Shown here: in pieces, positions 55,777 to 64,000 of the stretch | Numbering within the stretch: position 1 is the first letter of the stretch | Layout: each line of letters opens with the position of its first letter | DNA from: an uncultured Selenomonadales bacterium | GTDB taxonomy: Bacteria > Bacillota > Negativicutes > Selenomonadales > Selenomonadaceae | Assembly (NCBI GenBank): GCA_947304355.1 | Contig: CAMZAX010000003.1 | Coordinates: 55,823-119,822 of the forward strand | Direction: 5' to 3' | Length of the DNA: 64,000 nucleotides | Made by a program: the position numbers and the translations under genes | The notes under the pieces: generated by a model | The model's database searches: none | Seen by the model: the letters and a program-made list of their open reading frames with translations, nothing else | Told to the model about the DNA's origin: nothing

Positions 55777-57105
55777 TTGACGCTAAAAAAATTCCTGCCG
55801 CTGTTGGTCTCGGCAGCTTTTTTTGTGCCCGCGCAGATTCAAGCCGCACCGATGACGCTCAGCGTGCACGACGCCGACCTGCGCGCAACAATAATGCTGG
55901 TTGCGAAGACCGGCGGGCTCAACGTCTCAATCGACGACAGCGTCAAGGGCAAAGTGTCAATCTCGTTGGCGGGCGTCGAACCGCTCCAAGTTTTGCAAAT
56001 CCTTGCCAAAACCAAAAGCCTGCAACTCATGCGCGAGGCGGGCGTTTATATTGTCACGGCGTCAACCGTCGAAGCAATGCAGAGTTACGTTTTCCCGATA
56101 CGTTACGGCGACGCCGAAATCTTGAAAGAGGCTGTGATTATGTCGCTCGACCCCGACACCGAACGCTTGCCCAATCAGACGACGCGAATCAGAAATTCCG
56201 ACGGCTCCTACACCTACCGCTACACCTATCGCGACGATGACAGCTCCGGTAGCGACGTCTACGCCGAAAACATCAAGCGCAGGGACAGAGTCTATGTCAA
56301 TCCCGAAGTCAACGCGCTGATTCTCTTCGGGACGCCCGCCGAATACGAACGCGTCAAAAATCTTTTGGCGACGCTCGATGTTGAACTTAAGCAAGTGTCC
56401 GTTGAGGCGCAGATCGTTGCGATTGACAAGGAGGCAAGCAAAAATCTCGGCGTCGAATGGTTTTGGTCTGCCGTTCCCCAAAATTCTTCTATGCGTAGTG
56501 ATAATATGAAAACTTCAAACGCTTACGGATTGGTTCAATTTGGTCGCGCTTTCGACGATGTTCGTAATGAATTTTATTTCAGCGCGCAGATTAACGCGCT
56601 GGTCACCAACGGCAAGGCGAAGATTCTTTCCCGCCCAAACGTCACGACGATTCAAGGGCGCGAGGCAGTGATTAACGTCGGCAGTTCCGTTCCCGTGCCG
56701 AAAATTTCTTCAACCAACACCGCCACCACGACTGAAATTGAATATCGCGACGCCGGCATTATCCTGCGCTACACGCCGCGCATAAACGACGACGGCACGA
56801 TAACCGCGACGATTCACACGGAAGTCAGCACGCCGCAATACGTCGCTGAAATGCAGGCCTATCGATTCAACACGCGTTCGGCGGAAACGACTGTCACCGT
56901 GCGCGACGGCGAACCGATGATTATCGGCGGGCTAATCGGCGCGGAAGAGGCGAAGTCCGTCAGCAAGATTCCGTTCCTCGGCGACCTGCCGATTTTGGGC
57001 GCGCTGTTCCGCAACCACCGCAACAGCAAATCCGAATCGGAGCTGATGATTTTCTTGACGGCGCACGTCTTGGGAGGCGGCTCAAATGTATCCGATAAAC
57101 CTTGA
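55777..57105 (+). CDS. Secretin (PilQ/GspD family)
   Basis: 442-residue outer-membrane channel subunit. N-terminal signal (residues 1-23, ending QIQAA), an N0/STN-like domain (LSVHDADLRATIMLVAKTGG), an N1-type domain, then the secretin core (VEAQIVAIDKEASKNLGVEW, AKILSRPNVTTIQGREAVIN, VGSSVPVPKI, DAGIILRYTPRI, and IIGGLIGAEEAKSVSKIPFL with GDLPILGALF). It shows that the host has an outer membrane. The matching ATPase and platform genes are not here. TTG 55777 directly follows the pilP-like stop. Confidence 0.93.
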   Translation: MTLKKFLPLLVSAAFFVPAQIQAAPMTLSVHDADLRATIMLVAKTGGLNVSIDDSVKGKVSISLAGVEPLQVLQILAKTKSLQLMREAGVYIVTASTVEAMQSYVFPIRYGDAEILKEAVIMSLDPDTERLPNQTTRIRNSDGSYTYRYTYRDDDSSGSDVYAENIKRRDRVYVNPEVNALILFGTPAEYERVKNLLATLDVELKQVSVEAQIVAIDKEASKNLGVEWFWSAVPQNSSMRSDNMKTSNAYGLVQFGRAFDDVRNEFYFSAQINALVTNGKAKILSRPNVTTIQGREAVINVGSSVPVPKISSTNTATTTEIEYRDAGIILRYTPRINDDGTITATIHTEVSTPQYVAEMQAYRFNTRSAETTVTVRDGEPMIIGGLIGAEEAKSVSKIPFLGDLPILGALFRNHRNSKSESELMIFLTAHVLGGGSNVSDKP

Positions 57106-57736
57106 CGTTGCGGGCAAACCGTGTGTCGTTGTCGGCGGCGGCGAAGTGGCTTTTCGGAAAATTCGCGGGCTGTTGGCGGCGGGTGCGCTTGTCAAAGTAA
57201 TTGCCCCCGAAATCTGCGCGGGCGTCGCTGAACTCGTCAAACGCGGAGAAATTTCCTTGACGCGTGAAAATTTTTCGGCGGACATGCTCGGCGACGAACT
57301 CATCCTAATCGCGGCGACTGATAAACCCGAAGTCAATCAACGGGCGGCACAGGCGGCGACGGTGCGTAAAATGTTGGTCAACGTCGTCGACGCGGCGGGC
57401 GGCAATTTCAACGTCCCGTCAACGATTCGGCGCGGCGACCTGTTGCTTACAATCTCGACGGGCGCGCATTCCCCGGCGTTCTCAAAATTCCTGCGGCAAA
57501 TGTTGGAGCTTGAACTCGGCGACGACTTCGCGGCGGGTTTGAAAATAATTTCGGAGCGGCGGCGGGAAGTCAAACACCTTTTGCCGAATCCCAAAGCACG
57601 ACAAATTTTTTGGCAAAGCGTCTTGACTCAACGGACGTGGCAACTTTTGAAGGCAGGACAAATCGACGAACTGGAGGCATTAATCGACAATGCACTTGAA
57701 AGTTTTGGGGCTCAATCACACGACGGCACCGATTGA
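57086..57736 (+). CDS. Precorrin-2 dehydrogenase / sirohydrochlorin ferrochelatase-like
   Basis: 216-residue NAD-dependent enzyme of the CysG N-terminal/Met8p type, oxidising precorrin-2 to sirohydrochlorin. VVVGGGEVAFRKIRGLLAAG is the NAD motif; ATDKPEVNQRAA and LVNVVDAAGGNFNVPSTIRR, then TISTGAHSPAFSKFLRQ, follow. Its ATG lies within the secretin gene (20-base overlap) and its end overlaps hemA by 47 bases. This links siroheme/corrin and haem precursors in one transcript. Confidence 0.9.
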   Translation: MYPINLDVAGKPCVVVGGGEVAFRKIRGLLAAGALVKVIAPEICAGVAELVKRGEISLTRENFSADMLGDELILIAATDKPEVNQRAAQAATVRKMLVNVVDAAGGNFNVPSTIRRGDLLLTISTGAHSPAFSKFLRQMLELELGDDFAAGLKIISERRREVKHLLPNPKARQIFWQSVLTQRTWQLLKAGQIDELEALIDNALESFGAQSHDGTD

Positions 57737-58961
57737 AGTCCGCGAACGTTTCAGCATAGGCAAAGACGCGATACGGCGCGGGCTCGAAAATCTTGACGGC
57801 TACGACGGCTTAAGCGAGGCTGTCGTCCTGTCGACGTGCAACCGCAGTGAAATTTACGCGGTGACGGCGGCGGGTTGCGAAGACGGCGTTTATCAATTCC
57901 TCAGCGACTTAATTGGCGGCAACGTCGACAAAAATTTTCTTTACGCCTTCGACGACGACGCTTGCGCCGAACACCTGTTCGAAGTTGCGGCGGGGCTCGA
58001 TTCGCTGATTTTGGGCGAAGGGCAAATCCTGTCGCAAGTCAAGGACGCCTACGCAATCGCCAAAGCCGCGCAGGCTACCAACACGATTTTGAACACGCTG
58101 TTCCATCGGGCGATAGCGGCGGGCAAGCGCGTCCGCACTGAAACCAAAATCGCTTACAACTCGGTGTCGGTCAGCTCGGCGGCTGTCGACTTGGCGGCGA
58201 AAAAACTCGGCGGGCTCGACGGGCGCAGCGCGTTAATCTTCGGCGCGGGCAAAATGGCTCAGCTCACGGCTCAACACCTGTTGGCTCACGGCGTCGCGAA
58301 AATTTACGTGGCGAATCATCATCTGGAACGCGCGGAGGAAATGGCGGCTCGAATCGGCGGCGAGGCTGTCGCGTGGGAAGACGCCTTCACGGGCGCGGCA
58401 CACGTCGACATAATCATCACGTCCACGGGCGCACCTCACTACGTCGTTAAGCCGTGGCAAACCCAACAGCTCATGACGCGGCGGCAAGGGCGCGGGATTT
58501 TTTTCATTGACATCGCCGTCCCGCGCGACGTTGACCCGGAAGTCGGCAAGATTAAAGGCGTCACGCTTTACAACATTGACGACCTTGAATCGGTGGTTGA
58601 AAAAAATTTGCAGGCTCGACAGCGCGAGGCTCGGCTTGCAAAAAAAATCGTCGCCGAAGACGCGGCGGCAGTAATGGAGCGTTTCAAGTACTTGAAGTTT
58701 CAACCGCTCATGGCGAATTTGTCGGCGCGCGCGGAACAAATCAGACTGCGCGAACTGCGACGCGTGGCGGGCAAGCTGTCAGACTTAACCGACGACGAAC
58801 GCAAAATCCTCGACCACATGACGCGGCGAATTGTCCGCAAGCTGTTGCGTATGCCGATGATGAACTTGAACGCTTCGGCGGGCACCGACGCCGAAAATTT
58901 CTACGCGCAGGCCGTCAAAGCTCTGTTCACGGAGGAGGCGAAAACTCTTGCGCAAGATTAG
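57690..58961 (+). CDS. hemA: Glutamyl-tRNA reductase
   Basis: 423-residue enzyme that starts tetrapyrrole synthesis by reducing glutamyl-tRNA to glutamate-1-semialdehyde. LGLNHTTAPIEVRERFSI, the catalytic Cys in LSTCNRSEIYAV, LILGEGQILSQVKDAYAIAK, LFHRAIAAGKRVRTET, and IFGAGKMAQLTAQHL (NADPH) are seen, with the C-terminal dimerisation helices. ATG 57690, inside the upstream gene. Confidence 0.97.
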   Translation: MHLKVLGLNHTTAPIEVRERFSIGKDAIRRGLENLDGYDGLSEAVVLSTCNRSEIYAVTAAGCEDGVYQFLSDLIGGNVDKNFLYAFDDDACAEHLFEVAAGLDSLILGEGQILSQVKDAYAIAKAAQATNTILNTLFHRAIAAGKRVRTETKIAYNSVSVSSAAVDLAAKKLGGLDGRSALIFGAGKMAQLTAQHLLAHGVAKIYVANHHLERAEEMAARIGGEAVAWEDAFTGAAHVDIIITSTGAPHYVVKPWQTQQLMTRRQGRGIFFIDIAVPRDVDPEVGKIKGVTLYNIDDLESVVEKNLQARQREARLAKKIVAEDAAAVMERFKYLKFQPLMANLSARAEQIRLRELRRVAGKLSDLTDDERKILDHMTRRIVRKLLRMPMMNLNASAGTDAENFYAQAVKALFTEEAKTLAQD

Positions 58962-59856
58962 AATCGGGACGCGGGCAAGTCGCTTGGCTTTGTGGCAAGC
59001 CGAATTCGTCGCGGCTCGGCTTAAAGATTTTTTCCCGACGCTCACAGTCGAACTTGTCAAGGTGCACACGACCGGCGACAAAATCTTGGACGCACCGCTA
59101 GCGAAAATCGGCGGCAAAGGGCTCTTCACGAAGGAACTCGAACTTCAACTGGCGGCGGGCGCGATTGACTTGGCGGTTCACAGCCTGAAGGACGTGCCGA
59201 CCGATTTACCCGACGGCTTCCGAATCGCGGCGATAACAAAGCGGGCGCAACCCTTTGACGCGTTCGTAAGCAATCGTTTCGCAAACTTCGACGCACTGCC
59301 GAAAAATTCAATCGTTGGCACGTCAAGCTTGCGGCGGGCGGCTCAAGTGCTGTCACTGCGTCCCGACCTGCGAATCAAAAATCTGCGCGGCAACGTCGAA
59401 ACACGGCTCAAAAAATTGGACGCGGGCGACTTCGACGCGATAATCTTGGCGGCGGCGGGCTTGGAGCGATTGGGCTTCGCGTCACGAATCGGCGCGCTCA
59501 TGACGGAGCTGATACCGGCGGCGGGACAGGGCGCGTTGGCGATTGAAACCCGCGCAAATGACGACGAAACCTTTCAAGCCGTGCAACGACTCAACGACGC
59601 GGAAACCTGCGCGGCGGCTCAAGTCGAACGTGAATTCCTGCGGGAAGTCGGCGGCAGTTGTCAAATACCCGTGGGCGTGTTCGCGGCGGTTGACGGCGGG
59701 CAAATGACGGTTCGCGCGCTGATTGCCTCGACGGACGGTCTGCGCGTCGTCAAAGCCTCGGAGGTCGTGCCGCTTGCCGCAGTCGACGGCTTGGGCAAAA
59801 AAATAGCCGCTCGTTTGCTCAACGACGGCGGACGAGAAATTTTACGAACGATATAA
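58948..59856 (+). CDS. hemC: Hydroxymethylbilane synthase (porphobilinogen deaminase)
   Basis: 302-residue enzyme joining four porphobilinogens. RIGTRASRLALWQAEFV, HTTGDKILDAPLAKIGGKGL, LAVHSLKDVPTDLPDGF (with the catalytic Asp region), VGTSSLRRAAQVL, IKNLRGNVETRLKKLDAG, and the dipyrromethane-binding Cys in GGSCQIPVGVFA. TTG 58948 overlaps hemA by 14 bases with GGAGGAGG upstream. hemD and hemB are absent here; a terminator follows. Confidence 0.97.
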   Translation: MRKIRIGTRASRLALWQAEFVAARLKDFFPTLTVELVKVHTTGDKILDAPLAKIGGKGLFTKELELQLAAGAIDLAVHSLKDVPTDLPDGFRIAAITKRAQPFDAFVSNRFANFDALPKNSIVGTSSLRRAAQVLSLRPDLRIKNLRGNVETRLKKLDAGDFDAIILAAAGLERLGFASRIGALMTELIPAAGQGALAIETRANDDETFQAVQRLNDAETCAAAQVEREFLREVGGSCQIPVGVFAAVDGGQMTVRALIASTDGLRVVKASEVVPLAAVDGLGKKIAARLLNDGGREILRTI

Positions 59857-59864
59857 CATGCACG

Positions 59865-59893
59865 AAAGCCCCCGTACTTGACGAGGGCTTTTT
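59865..59893. terminator. Terminator after hemC
   Basis: AAAGCCC (59865-59871) pairs with GGGCTTT (59885-59891), then more T. The A run lets it also end minus-strand transcription from the tRNA gene. Confidence 0.85.
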
Positions 59894-59904
59894 GATTGCT
59901 TTGT

Positions 59905-59981
<77 letters not shown>

Positions 59982-59993
59982 AAAACGCTTGCT

Positions 59994-60022
59994 ACTTTAA
60001 CACAGCTTGAAAAATTTTGCAA
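59994..60022 (-). promoter_or_regulatory. Promoter of tRNA-Pro
   Basis: Minus strand TTGCAA (60017-60022), 17 bases, TAAAGT (59994-59999), 12 bases before the tRNA 5' end. Confidence 0.7.
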
Positions 60023-60032
60023 GCACTTTTTT

Positions 60033-60920
60033 TTACTGCAGAGCTTTAATCAGCGTCAAGGTGTTTGTCAGCATTCGGTCGGGGTAGTCAAGCAAATTTT
60101 CGGGCTTGGCTTCGCCCGTAACGATCGGGTCAAGTTCGTAAAGCTGTGCGCCCGTTTCGCGCGCTATCGTCTCGGCTGCCTTGGGCGAATACTGCGGTTC
60201 CGTGAATATCACCTTGACGGGCAGCGCGTTGATTTTTTCAATCGTGTCGGCAAGTTCCTGCGGTGTCGGCTCGGTGCCGGGCTCGCGTTCGATTACCGCG
60301 ACGATGTTCAGCCTGAATTCCGCCGCCAAATACGGAAACGCCTCGTGGAAGGTCACAATGTCTTTGTTCGGCATCATGTCAAGCGATATGTGCATTTCGT
60401 CGCGCAGTGTCGTCAGCTCGTCGACGTATTCCAGCGCATGCATGCGATACTTTTCGGCGCGTTCGGGGTCGAGTTCGCACAGCTTCGACAAAATATTTTT
60501 CACCTGCTCAATCGAATAGGTAAGGCTCATCCAAACATGCGGATTAGGCACGCCGTCTTCGAGTATCGGGACGATTTTGGGCGTGTCGGACGCGTTGATT
60601 ATCTTCAAGTCGGGTCGCGCCTCCGTCACCTTGTCGAGGAAAGCTTCCATGCCCAAGCCGTTCACTACGAAAATATCCGCCGTCTCAAGCGTCTTCATGT
60701 CTTCGGGCGTCAGTTGGTAATCGTGCAGGCAACCCGTTTGCGGCGGCGTCAAGTTCACGACATCAACGCCCTCAACGCCGCGCGTTATGTTCAGCACGTC
60801 GAGATACATCGGATAAAATGACGTGACGATTTTCAACCTGCCGTCTTGCTTTTCGGAGTTGCCGCAACCCGTCAGCGCGAACGTCAGCAAAATCAGCGCA
60901 AGGCTTAAAAATTTTTTCAT
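60033..60920 (-). CDS. ZnuA-like metal ABC transporter substrate-binding lipoprotein
   Basis: 295-residue lipoprotein (signal 1-18, lipobox LTGC, Cys19). Cluster A-I metal-binding protein: VTSFYPMYLDVLNITRG, HDYQLTPEDMKTLETADIFV (first His), PNPHVWMSLTYSIEQV (second His), TFHEAFPYLAAEFRLNIVAV (third His) and the Asp in LYELDPI. Zinc or manganese is likely. The His-rich loop typical of ZnuA is short here. No permease or ATPase gene is near; the upstream gene is an aminotransferase 4 bases away. ATG 60920 follows AGGAG. The first ten residues (MKKFLSLALI) equal those of the lipoprotein at 17735. Confidence 0.88.
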   Translation of the reverse strand: MKKFLSLALILLTFALTGCGNSEKQDGRLKIVTSFYPMYLDVLNITRGVEGVDVVNLTPPQTGCLHDYQLTPEDMKTLETADIFVVNGLGMEAFLDKVTEARPDLKIINASDTPKIVPILEDGVPNPHVWMSLTYSIEQVKNILSKLCELDPERAEKYRMHALEYVDELTTLRDEMHISLDMMPNKDIVTFHEAFPYLAAEFRLNIVAVIEREPGTEPTPQELADTIEKINALPVKVIFTEPQYSPKAAETIARETGAQLYELDPIVTGEAKPENLLDYPDRMLTNTLTLIKALQ

Positions 60921-60924
60921 GCGG

Positions 60925-62109
60925 TCAGCTCCTGTATTCGTCGGCAAGCTTTTTGAACAGCGGCAAAGAACGTTCAATCGTCTCGGCCTTTATGCAGTAA
61001 GCCGCGCGGAAGTAGCCGGGCGCACCGAAATCGGCTCCGGGCACCAACAGCAAGTCGTATTTCTTCGCGCGCTCGCAAAAGGCGTAATCGTCCGCCTCCA
61101 ACGCCTTCGGGAACAGGTAGAACGCGCCCTGCGGCTTTACGCATTCAAAGCCCGCGTCGATAAGCCCGTCGTACAGCAGCTTGCCGTTGCGTTCGTAAGG
61201 TGTCACGTCGACGGATTTGCCTGCGCAACGTCCAACGACCATCTGCCACAAGCTCGGAGCGTTGACGTGCGTGAGAACACGCGCCGCGCCCGCGACTGCG
61301 CCGAAAATTTTATCGAAGTCGTCAACGGCGTTGGGCACGACGATATAACCGATGCGCTCGCCCGGCAACGAAAAACTTTTGCTGTAGGAGTAGCAAATCA
61401 GCGTATTGAAATAGAACTTCGTCAGCCACGGCACCTCCACGCCGTAAGCAAGCTCGCGATAGGGCTCGTCGCTGATAAGGAAGATTCGCCGCCCGTAACG
61501 GTTGAACTGTTGCTTAAGGATTTCGGCAAGCTTGGTCAGCGTCTCGCGCGAATAAACTGCGCCGCTCGGATTGTTCGGCGAATTGATGATAACTGCCTTG
61601 GTCTTGTCGCTTAAGAGTTGCTTGAAGTCGTCGAAGTCAATCTGCCAATCGGCGGGACGCGGCTTGACGACCTTGAGCGTTGCGCCGACCGATTCGACGA
61701 AAACTTTGTATTCGGGGAAGTAGGGCGCGAACGTGATGAACTCGTCGCCGGGCTCCGCCAACGCCTTGAAACAAATCGTGATTGCCGCCGCCGCGCCGCT
61801 CGTCATGAAAATATTTTTCCCGAAGAAGTGCGTGTTGAATCGCTTGTTGAGGCTCTCGGCGATTGCCTCGCGGACGTTGGGATTGCCGGGCGCGACCGTG
61901 TAGCCGTGAACTTGCGCGGGCGGATAACTGCGCATGATGTCGATTGCGGCGTCCGTGACAAATTTCGGCGTCGGGACGTTCGGGTTGCCCAAGCTGAAGT
62001 CGAAGATATTTTCCTCGCCGACCTCGGTAGCGCGCTTGCGCCCGAATTCAAATATCGTGCGTATCGTGGATTTTTTAGTGCCCAGTTCGTACATTTTCGC
62101 TGATACCAT
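60925..62109 (-). CDS. PLP-dependent aminotransferase, class I (aspartate aminotransferase-like)
   Basis: 394-residue fold-type I enzyme. FDFSLGNPNVPTPKFV, GYTVAPGNPNVREAIAESL, FMTSGAAAAITICFKALAEP, INSPNNPSGAVYSRETL, LISDEPYRELAYG, and the PLP lysine in YSYSKSFSLPGERIGYIV are present, with the C-terminal CIKAETIERSLPLF. Substrate uncertain; members of this branch act on aromatic or dicarboxylic amino acids. ATG 62109 follows AAGGAG; the GTG at 62118 overlaps it. Its stop lies 4 bases before the ZnuA-like start. Confidence 0.9.
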   Translation of the reverse strand: MVSAKMYELGTKKSTIRTIFEFGRKRATEVGEENIFDFSLGNPNVPTPKFVTDAAIDIMRSYPPAQVHGYTVAPGNPNVREAIAESLNKRFNTHFFGKNIFMTSGAAAAITICFKALAEPGDEFITFAPYFPEYKVFVESVGATLKVVKPRPADWQIDFDDFKQLLSDKTKAVIINSPNNPSGAVYSRETLTKLAEILKQQFNRYGRRIFLISDEPYRELAYGVEVPWLTKFYFNTLICYSYSKSFSLPGERIGYIVVPNAVDDFDKIFGAVAGAARVLTHVNAPSLWQMVVGRCAGKSVDVTPYERNGKLLYDGLIDAGFECVKPQGAFYLFPKALEADDYAFCERAKKYDLLLVPGADFGAPGYFRAAYCIKAETIERSLPLFKKLADEYRS

Positions 62110-62114
62110 TTGAT

Positions 62115-63362
62115 TCACTCCTTGCTTTTGAGTTGCTTGACTTCGTTTTCAAGCTCGGCGATGCGCGCCTGTGCCTGCGCGGCGAATTGGTTGAAGCGAT
62201 TGACCTGCTCTTGAGCCTGCGCCGCGAATTGATTGAATCGCTGAATGGTCTGCATGTGTTGCAACTGATGAATGTTCGCCCTGTTGAAAGCGAATGCCGC
62301 AAGCGCAACATTGTCGCCGACGGAAAACTCTTCGCGCAAAATCGTGTCGAGTTGATGCGCGGGCACTTGCGCGTAAATTTTCAGCAGATAATCGATTATT
62401 TCGCGGTAGTAAATTTCCAGCGCAAGATATTTGGCGTCGGGGTGTTGAACGAAAAATTCTCTGCCGCTCAAAAATTCGTCAAAGTAGCGAATGCCCGTCG
62501 TCAGCGCGTGAGTATACTTCAGAAAATACTTGTCGAAGCTGTCTTTTCTGTGGGACAAAGAGTCGCTCAATTGACGGTAAATATTTACGACATTCGGCAC
62601 GCGAACAAATCTCTTTGCGGCATAAATCAAGCAACAAGTAAACAGCATGTCCTGAATAATATTCTGAACAAAGCGAATTTTGCTTCCCATCAAGAGGTTA
62701 CGGCGAATTAACTTCGACCAAATATTCCAGAGAAATTTTCTTTCAAAGCAAGTCTTGATGCGCTCAAAGAGATTGTCACTCAACAAAGTCGGCTCGCTGA
62801 CAAACTCGCCTTGTTGATAGCTGTAAGGTTGGAGTTTTTTGCGAAACTCCGCGTCATACCAAAACTTTTCGGGCACGTCATAATATTTTTCGCAGGCAAC
62901 AACATCGGCGTCAAACTTTTTCGCAAGGGAATACAGCTCGCTCAAAGCAGTCGGCGTTATCGTATCGTCGTTGTCCAAAATCAGCAGATATTCTCCGCGT
63001 GAAAAAGCTATGCCGATATTGCTCGGCTCGCCGGGACCGCCCGAATTTTTTTGCGTCTTGGTGAGTGTGAGCCGCCCGTTGAATTTCGGTGCGCAAGCAT
63101 TGACAACTGCGGGGCTTGAATCGGTCGAGCAGTCGTCGACAACAATGACTTCAAAGTTTTGAAACGTCTGCGCCAAAATGCTGTCGAGACATTCGCCGAT
63201 ATATTTTTCCGCGTTGTAAAGCGGGATGATAATCGACACCGCAGGATAATTGAACGGCGTGGGGGGGGGGATATGAACGTGGTCAAGATGGGTTTCGGGC
63301 GCGGGCGGACGTTTGGACGAGTTAAGAGACTTGCGAGAAACTTTTTGCTTGAGCTTTGCCAA
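62115..63362 (-). CDS. GT2 family glycosyltransferase with C-terminal coiled coil, phase-variable
   Basis: 415 residues. A proline/serine-rich N-terminus contains three Pro codons made by a C10 tract (63261-63270), followed by the GT-A domain VSIIIPLYNAEKYIGECLDS, VVDDCSTDSSPAV, LDNDDTITPTAL (metal-binding DxD). The C-terminal part has an FNQFAAQAQ repeat twice and ends in RIAELENEVKQLKSKE, a coiled coil. Such GT2 enzymes add sugars to surface or flagellar glycans. TTG 63362 follows AAGGAG. In frame as sequenced (10 C); a change in tract length would stop it before the catalytic domain. Confidence 0.9.
   Translation of the reverse strand: MAKLKQKVSRKSLNSSKRPPAPETHLDHVHIPPPTPFNYPAVSIIIPLYNAEKYIGECLDSILAQTFQNFEVIVVDDCSTDSSPAVVNACAPKFNGRLTLTKTQKNSGGPGEPSNIGIAFSRGEYLLILDNDDTITPTALSELYSLAKKFDADVVACEKYYDVPEKFWYDAEFRKKLQPYSYQQGEFVSEPTLLSDNLFERIKTCFERKFLWNIWSKLIRRNLLMGSKIRFVQNIIQDMLFTCCLIYAAKRFVRVPNVVNIYRQLSDSLSHRKDSFDKYFLKYTHALTTGIRYFDEFLSGREFFVQHPDAKYLALEIYYREIIDYLLKIYAQVPAHQLDTILREEFSVGDNVALAAFAFNRANIHQLQHMQTIQRFNQFAAQAQEQVNRFNQFAAQAQARIAELENEVKQLKSKE
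63261..63270 (-). repeat. Homopolymer tract of ten G (C on the coding strand)
   Basis: Ten identical bases in codons for HIPPPTP, 30 codons from the start. In frame here. Confidence 0.85.
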
Positions 63363-63368
63363 AAAAAA

Positions 63369-64000
63369 TCACTCCTTGCTGTTTAGTCGCTTGAGTTCGT
63401 TTTCCAGTTCGGCGATGCGGTCATTTAGCCTGTTGACATTTCGTTGACTGAGGATGGTGCTGCCTAAAAGGAACGCCGCCGTCGACAGGTCGGAGGAATA
63501 GTTCTCTGCGCCGAATTCGCGGCACAAATTTTCATAGACGCTTGAAGCATAGACGCGTTTCATTTCCTCGGCGATATGCCCCATGCACCAGTTGAACTTC
63601 AAAGTCAAAGCCCTGTGACGATAGGCGGGATTGTCGCGCAAAATGTCAAGGCGATCGGCAAGCGCGCTGAAAGCCCGTGACCAAGCCGTAAACGCCTCTG
63701 TCCAATAAGCGACTTGTTCGGCAGGCTTGCGCTGTTTGCGCAAAATTGATTCGGGATTGTAACTCCTGTAAAAGTAAAACGGCATGGTGACGCGTAAAAA
63801 TTTCTTGCAGTGCGCGTACAAATCAATCGTCCAGAGAAAATCTCCGCCGGTGGATATTTCGGGAAATACAATGTCATTCGTCGTCAAGAAATCCCGCCGA
63901 ACAAATTTTCGCCAAGAAGCCGGCATACTCTCGCTGAACAGCAGGTATTTAGGGGTTGTTGGTAAACTCAAGTAAAAGAAAAACATAAGCAGTTCTCTGA
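63369..64000 (-). CDS. GT2-type glycosyltransferase, C-terminal part (window edge)
   Basis: Open to the window end. The C-terminal half of a GT2 enzyme: FVRRDFLTTNDIVFPEISTG with the GGDFLWTIDLY acidic motif corresponding to the EDtxF block, then LRVTMPFYFYRSYNPESI. A coiled coil ends in RIAELENELKRLNSKE, nearly the same as the tail of its neighbour. An internal ATG at 63986 is probably not the start, since the frame continues upstream. Its TAG/TAA end lies 6 bases before the next gene. Confidence 0.8.
   Translation of the reverse strand, partial: RELLMFFFYLSLPTTPKYLLFSESMPASWRKFVRRDFLTTNDIVFPEISTGGDFLWTIDLYAHCKKFLRVTMPFYFYRSYNPESILRKQRKPAEQVAYWTEAFTAWSRAFSALADRLDILRDNPAYRHRALTLKFNWCMGHIAEEMKRVYASSVYENLCREFGAENYSSDLSTAAFLLGSTILSQRNVNRLNDRIAELENELKRLNSKE

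Overview
The window looks like a chromosome segment of a flagellated, diderm Firmicute of the Negativicutes (Selenomonas/Anaerovibrio-like). Three things point there: a Firmicute gene order (dprA-topA-trmFO-hslV-hslU), a Firmicute-style flagellar set (flgM-flgN-flgK-flgL-DUF6470-fliW-csrA-flaG-fliD-fliS-fliT), and outer-membrane features in the same DNA (a secretin, heptosyltransferase-type GT9 enzymes, a giant RTX-like protein). Codon third positions are GC-rich, so long antisense open frames are common; they were treated as shadows. No prophage, insertion sequence or CRISPR array was seen.

Layout. 1-5.2 kb: end of a glycerate kinase gene, secA, a HigB/RelE-like toxin with an unknown small partner, and two unknown genes. 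5.2-7.3 kb: fabG-acpP-fabK on the minus strand behind a clear promoter. 7.4-12.4 kb: one 1669-residue CAP plus RTX-repeat protein. 12.5-18.8 kb (minus): a soluble hybrid histidine kinase, a CatB-like acetyltransferase ending in an 11-G tract, a TPR lipoprotein, and trpS. 19-22.3 kb: rmlA, then proC, a DUF896 gene and fliB-type flagellin lysine methylase on the minus strand. 22.4-29.2 kb: dprA, a strongly degenerate topA, trmFO, hslV, hslU and a leucine-rich-repeat gene. 29.2-35.7 kb (minus): tatD, three tandem GT9 genes of which two are broken, a BtuF-like lipoprotein and cobI/cbiL. 35.7-38.7 kb: an unknown membrane protein, a TrkH potassium channel, and an ORF6N regulator with a leader of two tiny ORFs. 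38.8-51.3 kb: the late flagellar cluster, with a large Cache-type hybrid kinase between flgK and flgL. 51.5-55 kb (minus): glutamine synthetase and a Tat-exported carboxylesterase. 55.1-59.9 kb: a PilP-like protein and secretin, a precorrin-2 dehydrogenase, hemA, hemC. 59.9-64 kb (minus): tRNA-Pro, a ZnuA-like lipoprotein, an aminotransferase and two GT2 glycosyltransferases, the last cut by the window edge.

Two kinds of sequence instability run through the window. First, at least a dozen short arrays with a 7-base period (units such as GGGACAA, TAGGGAC, TAACTCC, CATTACG) sit between genes, often as inverted arms, often where a ribosome-binding site should be, and in several cases inside reading frames (topA, trmFO, tatD, the RTX gene). 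Second, long G/C runs lie in surface-carbohydrate genes (G11 in the acetyltransferase, C10 in a GT2 gene, G7 at a frameshift in a GT9 gene), the pattern of phase-variable contingency loci. Together they suggest a genome that tunes surface glycans and translation starts by slippage. This is inference from one sequence; population or read-level data would test it.
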